Positions 6,718-9,441 of a DNA stretch of 9,441 nt are shown one piece after another (the stretch's first letter is position 1; the number at the start of each line of letters is the position of its first letter). This DNA is from Comamonadaceae bacterium (GTDB lineage Bacteria > Pseudomonadota > Gammaproteobacteria > Burkholderiales > Burkholderiaceae_C): contig CANHXV010000074.1 of the NCBI GenBank assembly GCA_947464665.1, positions 1 through 9,441 on the forward strand, written 5' to 3'. The notes under the pieces were generated by a model. The model did no database searches. It was not told the DNA's origin and was given only the letters and a program-made list of their open reading frames with translations. The translations under genes were made by a program, and so were the position numbers.

Positions 6718-8382
6718 TTACTTGGTGAGCATTTCGCGGGCATGTGCCAGCGTGGTGGCGGATAACTTTTCTCCGCCAAGCATGCGGGCAATTTCAGTGA
6801 CGCGTTGCTCACCTGCAATGGGCGTCACGCTGCTGCTCACACCTTCTTTGCTGCTGGCTTTGCTGACCAGCAGGTGATGGTCAGCGCATGAAGCGACTTG
6901 CGGCAAATGTGTAACGGCCAATACTTGGCGATGCATACCCAGTTGTTTCATGAGCCGTCCCACAGTTTCAGCCACAGCACCGCCTACGCCTGAATCGACT
7001 TCGTCAAAAATCAGAGTGCCAGCTTCGCCCAGTTCGCTGGTGGTGACCGCAATGGCCAATGCAATGCGAGAGAGTTCGCCGCCCGATGCCACCTTGCCAA
7101 CAGGCCTTGGTGTGCTGCCAGCGTGTCCTGCTACCAAGAATTGAATGTCTTCTAGGCCATGTTGGGCCGCTTGTTCTAGACTGATCAAAGCCACTTCAAA
7201 GCGGCCGCCTTGCATGCCCAAGTTTTGCATGGCAGTGGTCACAGCCTGAGCCAGTTTGGGCGCCGCTTTTTTGCGTTGTTGCGACAGTTTTTTAGCCTCG
7301 GTTTGGTAAGCCAACGCGGCTGACCTTTCTTGGGCTTCAAGACCTTCTAAATCACTGGCGGCTTCAAGTGCGTTCAACTCTTGTTTCCAACTGGCCAACA
7401 AGGCCGCCAGCTCTTCTGGTGGCCGCTTGTATCTGCGCGCAAGTGACAACCACTGAGACAAGCGCTGATCGAGTTCGTTCAATCGATCGGGGTCGAGATC
7501 GGTTTTGCGAAGGTAGGCTTGCAAGGAATGTGCGGCGTCTTCGGCTTGGGCAAGGCTTGATTGCAAGACTTCTGCAATGCTTTGAAACTCGGGTTCTACG
7601 TGAGCTTGATCTTGAAGCTGGGCAATGGCTTGGGAAAGTAGTCCGATGGCACCTGTGGCACTGCCAAGGCGCGAGGCTTCATCGCCATCAAGTGAACCAA
7701 TGGCATGTTGACCTGCGTCAATCAGGGCTTGTGCATGAGACAGTCGCGTGTGTTGTGAATTCAAGTCATCCCACTCATCCAAGGCTGGGGCGAGTTTGTC
7801 GAGCTCGCCAATTTGCCAGGCCAATCGTTCTTGCTCTCGGCTTAAAGAATCTTGCGCATTGCGCGCTGTCTGCACCGCTTGCTGGGCTTGACGCCAACTT
7901 TGCCATGCAGCCTTGAGGTCTTCAGTGTGAAGGCCTGCATAAGCGTCGAGCAAGCCGCGCACGGCATCGGGCCGAGTCAGGCTTTGCCATGCGTGTTGGC
8001 CATGAATGTCTAAAAGCATCTCGCCCAAGGCTCGCAATTGCGTGGCAGTGGCTTGGCTGCCATTGACCCATGCACGGCTTTTGCCCTGAGTGTCGACGCT
8101 GCGTCTTAACAGCAATGTGTCTGAAACTTCAAAGCCAGCCTCTTCCAGAACAGCATGCGCATTTGGTGGGCAATCAAACTCTGCAGACACTTCGCAGCGG
8201 GTCGCTCCTTCTCGGACTGCGCCCGAATCGGCACGTTCGCCCAATGCCATTTGCAAGGCGTCAATCAGAATGGATTTGCCAGCGCCCGTTTCGCCCGTGA
8301 GCACGCTAAAACCTTGTGAGAGGTTTAAGTCGAGTTCGCGAACAATGACAAAGTCGCGCAAGCTGATGTGTCGCAAAGCCAT
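6718..8382 (-). CDS. recN: DNA repair ATPase RecN
   Basis: RecN is an SMC-like ATPase that gathers broken DNA ends during RecA-dependent double-strand-break repair. The 554-residue protein matches E. coli RecN (553) in length and layout. It has an N-terminal head with Walker A GETGAGKS (30-37), DIHGQHAWQSL (125-135, Q-loop region), a central coiled-coil arm rich in Gln, Ala, Leu and charged residues (about 150-380), and a C-terminal head with signature SGGELSRIALA (433-443), Walker B TLIFDEVDSGVGG (456-468) and THLPQVA (491-497). The start at 8382 lies 3 nt after the nadK stop and in the same reading frame; a purine stretch with AGGGGG precedes it as a possible ribosome site inside the nadK end. 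I see no LexA-type box near nadK or recN, unlike E. coli recN, so SOS control is not supported here. Confidence 0.97.
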   Translation of the reverse strand: MALRHISLRDFVIVRELDLNLSQGFSVLTGETGAGKSILIDALQMALGERADSGAVREGATRCEVSAEFDCPPNAHAVLEEAGFEVSDTLLLRRSVDTQGKSRAWVNGSQATATQLRALGEMLLDIHGQHAWQSLTRPDAVRGLLDAYAGLHTEDLKAAWQSWRQAQQAVQTARNAQDSLSREQERLAWQIGELDKLAPALDEWDDLNSQHTRLSHAQALIDAGQHAIGSLDGDEASRLGSATGAIGLLSQAIAQLQDQAHVEPEFQSIAEVLQSSLAQAEDAAHSLQAYLRKTDLDPDRLNELDQRLSQWLSLARRYKRPPEELAALLASWKQELNALEAASDLEGLEAQERSAALAYQTEAKKLSQQRKKAAPKLAQAVTTAMQNLGMQGGRFEVALISLEQAAQHGLEDIQFLVAGHAGSTPRPVGKVASGGELSRIALAIAVTTSELGEAGTLIFDEVDSGVGGAVAETVGRLMKQLGMHRQVLAVTHLPQVASCADHHLLVSKASSKEGVSSSVTPIAGEQRVTEIARMLGGEKLSATTLAHAREMLTK

Positions 8383-8385
8383 GGC

Positions 8386-9282
8386 TTAGACGCCCCCTTC
8401 GTTCCAGTGCATTTTTTTGCGCAGGGTGTCAAAGTAATTCCAACCTTGCGGATGTAAAAAACGCACTTTGTGGGAAGACTGCTCTACGGTAATTTGATCG
8501 CCGATCATGAGGCTGGCCAAGGACTGCATGTCAAAGTTGGCGCTGGCGTCGCGGCCAGACACCACCTCAATGCTGATTTTGGAAGTGTCTGGCAGCACGA
8601 TGGGGCGGTTTGAAAGAGTGTGAGGTGCAATAGGTGCAATGACCCAGCCCCCCAAGTTGGGGTGCATCAAGGGGCCGCCAGCTGACAATGAATAAGCCGT
8701 TGAGCCAGTGGGCGTAGCCACAATCAAACCATCTGCACGCTGCGTGGCCACAAAGCGGCCGTCAACTTCAATGCGCAGCTCCACCATGCCTGAAGTGGCA
8801 CCGCGGTTAACCACCACGTCGTTCATGGCAAAGGCGTCAAAGACACAGTGCTTGTCGCGCCAAACTTGCGCATGCAGCATGCTGCGTTGCTCTTCCTCAA
8901 ATTGACCCATGAGCATGGGTTGGAGTGTCTTGGCGTATTCCTCAATGGGGATGTCGGTGATAAAGCCTAGACGACCTTGATTGATGCCGATGAGGGGAAG
9001 TCCAAAAGATGCGACTTGCCTGCCGATACCCAGCATGGTGCCGTCACCGCCTATCACCAAGCCCAAATCGCACTGCTTGCCGATTTCGGCCATGGTGAGG
9101 GTTGGGTACAGATTCAGACCCAAATGCTCTGAGGTGCCTTTTTCCATCACCACCTCTGCGCCAAGGCGGCTGACAAATTGGGCCACATCGTCCAAAACTC
9201 GGCGTGAGCTTTCCAAAGCGGCGCCCGTGACCATGGTGTGGTACTTGCCAAATAACGCGACATGACGAAATTTAGATTTCAT
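8386..9282 (-). CDS. nadK: ATP/polyphosphate-dependent NAD kinase
   Basis: NadK phosphorylates NAD to NADP, the sole route to NADP in most bacteria; it is cytosolic. The product has 298 residues (E. coli 292). Family motifs: GGDGTML (78-84), with the conserved Asp80; INQGRLGF (100-107); AMNDVVVNRG (152-161), the NE/D motif; and the glycine-rich ATPTGSTAYSLSAGG (189-203). The ATG at 9282 was chosen over a TTG two codons upstream (9288). The sequence just before it (TTTGAGA) is at best a close-spaced, weak ribosome site. It is the first gene of the nadK-recN-rapZ unit and is divergent from hrcA across 28 bp. An A7 run in the coding strand (plus 8412-8418) lies nine codons before the stop. Confidence 0.97.
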   Translation of the reverse strand: MKSKFRHVALFGKYHTMVTGAALESSRRVLDDVAQFVSRLGAEVVMEKGTSEHLGLNLYPTLTMAEIGKQCDLGLVIGGDGTMLGIGRQVASFGLPLIGINQGRLGFITDIPIEEYAKTLQPMLMGQFEEEQRSMLHAQVWRDKHCVFDAFAMNDVVVNRGATSGMVELRIEVDGRFVATQRADGLIVATPTGSTAYSLSAGGPLMHPNLGGWVIAPIAPHTLSNRPIVLPDTSKISIEVVSGRDASANFDMQSLASLMIGDQITVEQSSHKVRFLHPQGWNYFDTLRKKMHWNEGGV

Positions 9283-9310
9283 TCTCAAATTACATCATTA
9301 AAATGACCGA
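9283..9310. promoter_or_regulatory. 28-bp divergent spacer between nadK and hrcA
   Basis: The two divergent start codons are only 28 bp apart. A short inverted repeat, TCATT-AA-AATGA, lies at 9295-9306. TAAAAT (9299-9304, plus strand) resembles a -10 element for hrcA, and TGTAAT (plus 9289-9294, read on the minus strand) one for nadK. Each would place transcription starts almost at the start codon. Matching -35 elements are weak (about 3 of 6), so the assignment is tentative. Confidence 0.35.
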
Positions 9311-9441
9311 ATGCTAGATGATCGTGCCAAGTTATTACTCAAAGCGCTGGTTGAACGCTACATTGCGGACGGCCAGCCTGTGGGTTCCCGCACGCTCTCT
9401 AAGGCTTCTGGGCTTGAATTATCCCCTGCCACCATCCGAAA
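9311..9441 (+). CDS. hrcA: Heat-inducible transcription repressor HrcA, N-terminal part
   Basis: HrcA represses groESL and dnaK-type heat-shock operons by binding CIRCE elements, and is kept active by GroEL. The window contains the first 43 codons plus two bases of a protein normally about 335-345 residues. The visible stretch, MLDDRAKLLLKALVERYIAD followed by GQPVGSRTLSKASGLELSPA and TIR, is the conserved N-terminal winged-helix DNA-binding domain; the GSRTLS and LSPATIR segments are characteristic. ATG 9311 is the only plausible start, since the ATG at 9303 hits a stop after four codons. No good Shine-Dalgarno precedes it. It is divergent from nadK; no CIRCE repeat is recognisable at its own start. 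Confidence 0.95.
   Translation, partial: MLDDRAKLLLKALVERYIADGQPVGSRTLSKASGLELSPATIR

Noticed and set aside
7368..7916. A 182-codon open frame on the plus strand opposite recN
   Set aside because: It is wholly antisense to the recN coiled-coil region, has no recognisable domain, and its composition is what a mirrored coding frame produces.
9283..9310. Possible LexA/SOS box controlling nadK-recN
   Set aside because: No CTG-N10-CAG-type palindrome with an AT-rich centre is present in the spacer or just before recN.
9309..9317. GAATGCTAG resembling one arm of a CIRCE element (GAGTGCTAA) at the hrcA start
   Set aside because: Only 7 of 9 bases match and the partner arm (TTAGCACTC) is absent at the required 9-nt spacing upstream.

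Overview
The window reads as a chromosomal housekeeping segment of a betaproteobacterium. It most resembles Burkholderiales of the family Comamonadaceae (Limnohabitans-, Rhodoferax- or Polaromonas-like). That placement rests on remembered protein similarity (for example HrcA beginning MLDDRAKLLLKALVERYIAD, and Prs with FMVFTGNANP and PYFGYARQDRR) and on the gene order prs / tRNA-Gln / ispE / lolB. It was not tested by a search. Coding density is very high, base composition is moderate, and I see no transposase, integrase, phage gene, CRISPR array or shift in codon style.

Layout in window order. Positions 1-3888 form a leftward unit transcribed in the order TPR protein, lolB, ispE, tRNA-Gln(UUG), prs; prs runs off the left edge. 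A 75-bp divergent spacer (3889-3963) separates it from a rightward pair, mutM and mutY (3964-5864), which overlap by 16 nt. mutY meets the rapZ gene tail to tail with a 25-bp overlap. From 5840 to 9282 a second leftward unit is transcribed in the order nadK, recN, rapZ. A 28-bp divergent spacer then leads to hrcA, which runs rightward off the window.

Functions. The first unit joins outer-membrane lipoprotein insertion (LolB), isoprenoid precursor synthesis by the MEP pathway (IspE), a glutamine tRNA and PRPP synthesis (Prs), plus an exported TPR protein of unknown role. mutM and mutY are the two glycosylases of the 8-oxoguanine (GO) repair system, here placed together. nadK makes NADP, recN acts in double-strand-break repair, rapZ encodes a P-loop/RNA-binding adapter, and hrcA encodes the heat-shock repressor.

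I found no convincing new biological system. Points worth a second look: a hairpin that could terminate the nadK-recN-rapZ transcript while lying inside the end of mutY; two hairpins in the leader between tRNA-Gln and prs; a 15-bp tandem duplication in ispE; an A7 slippery tract in mutM; the 28-bp nadK/hrcA spacer; and the uncharacterised TPR protein coupled to lolB.
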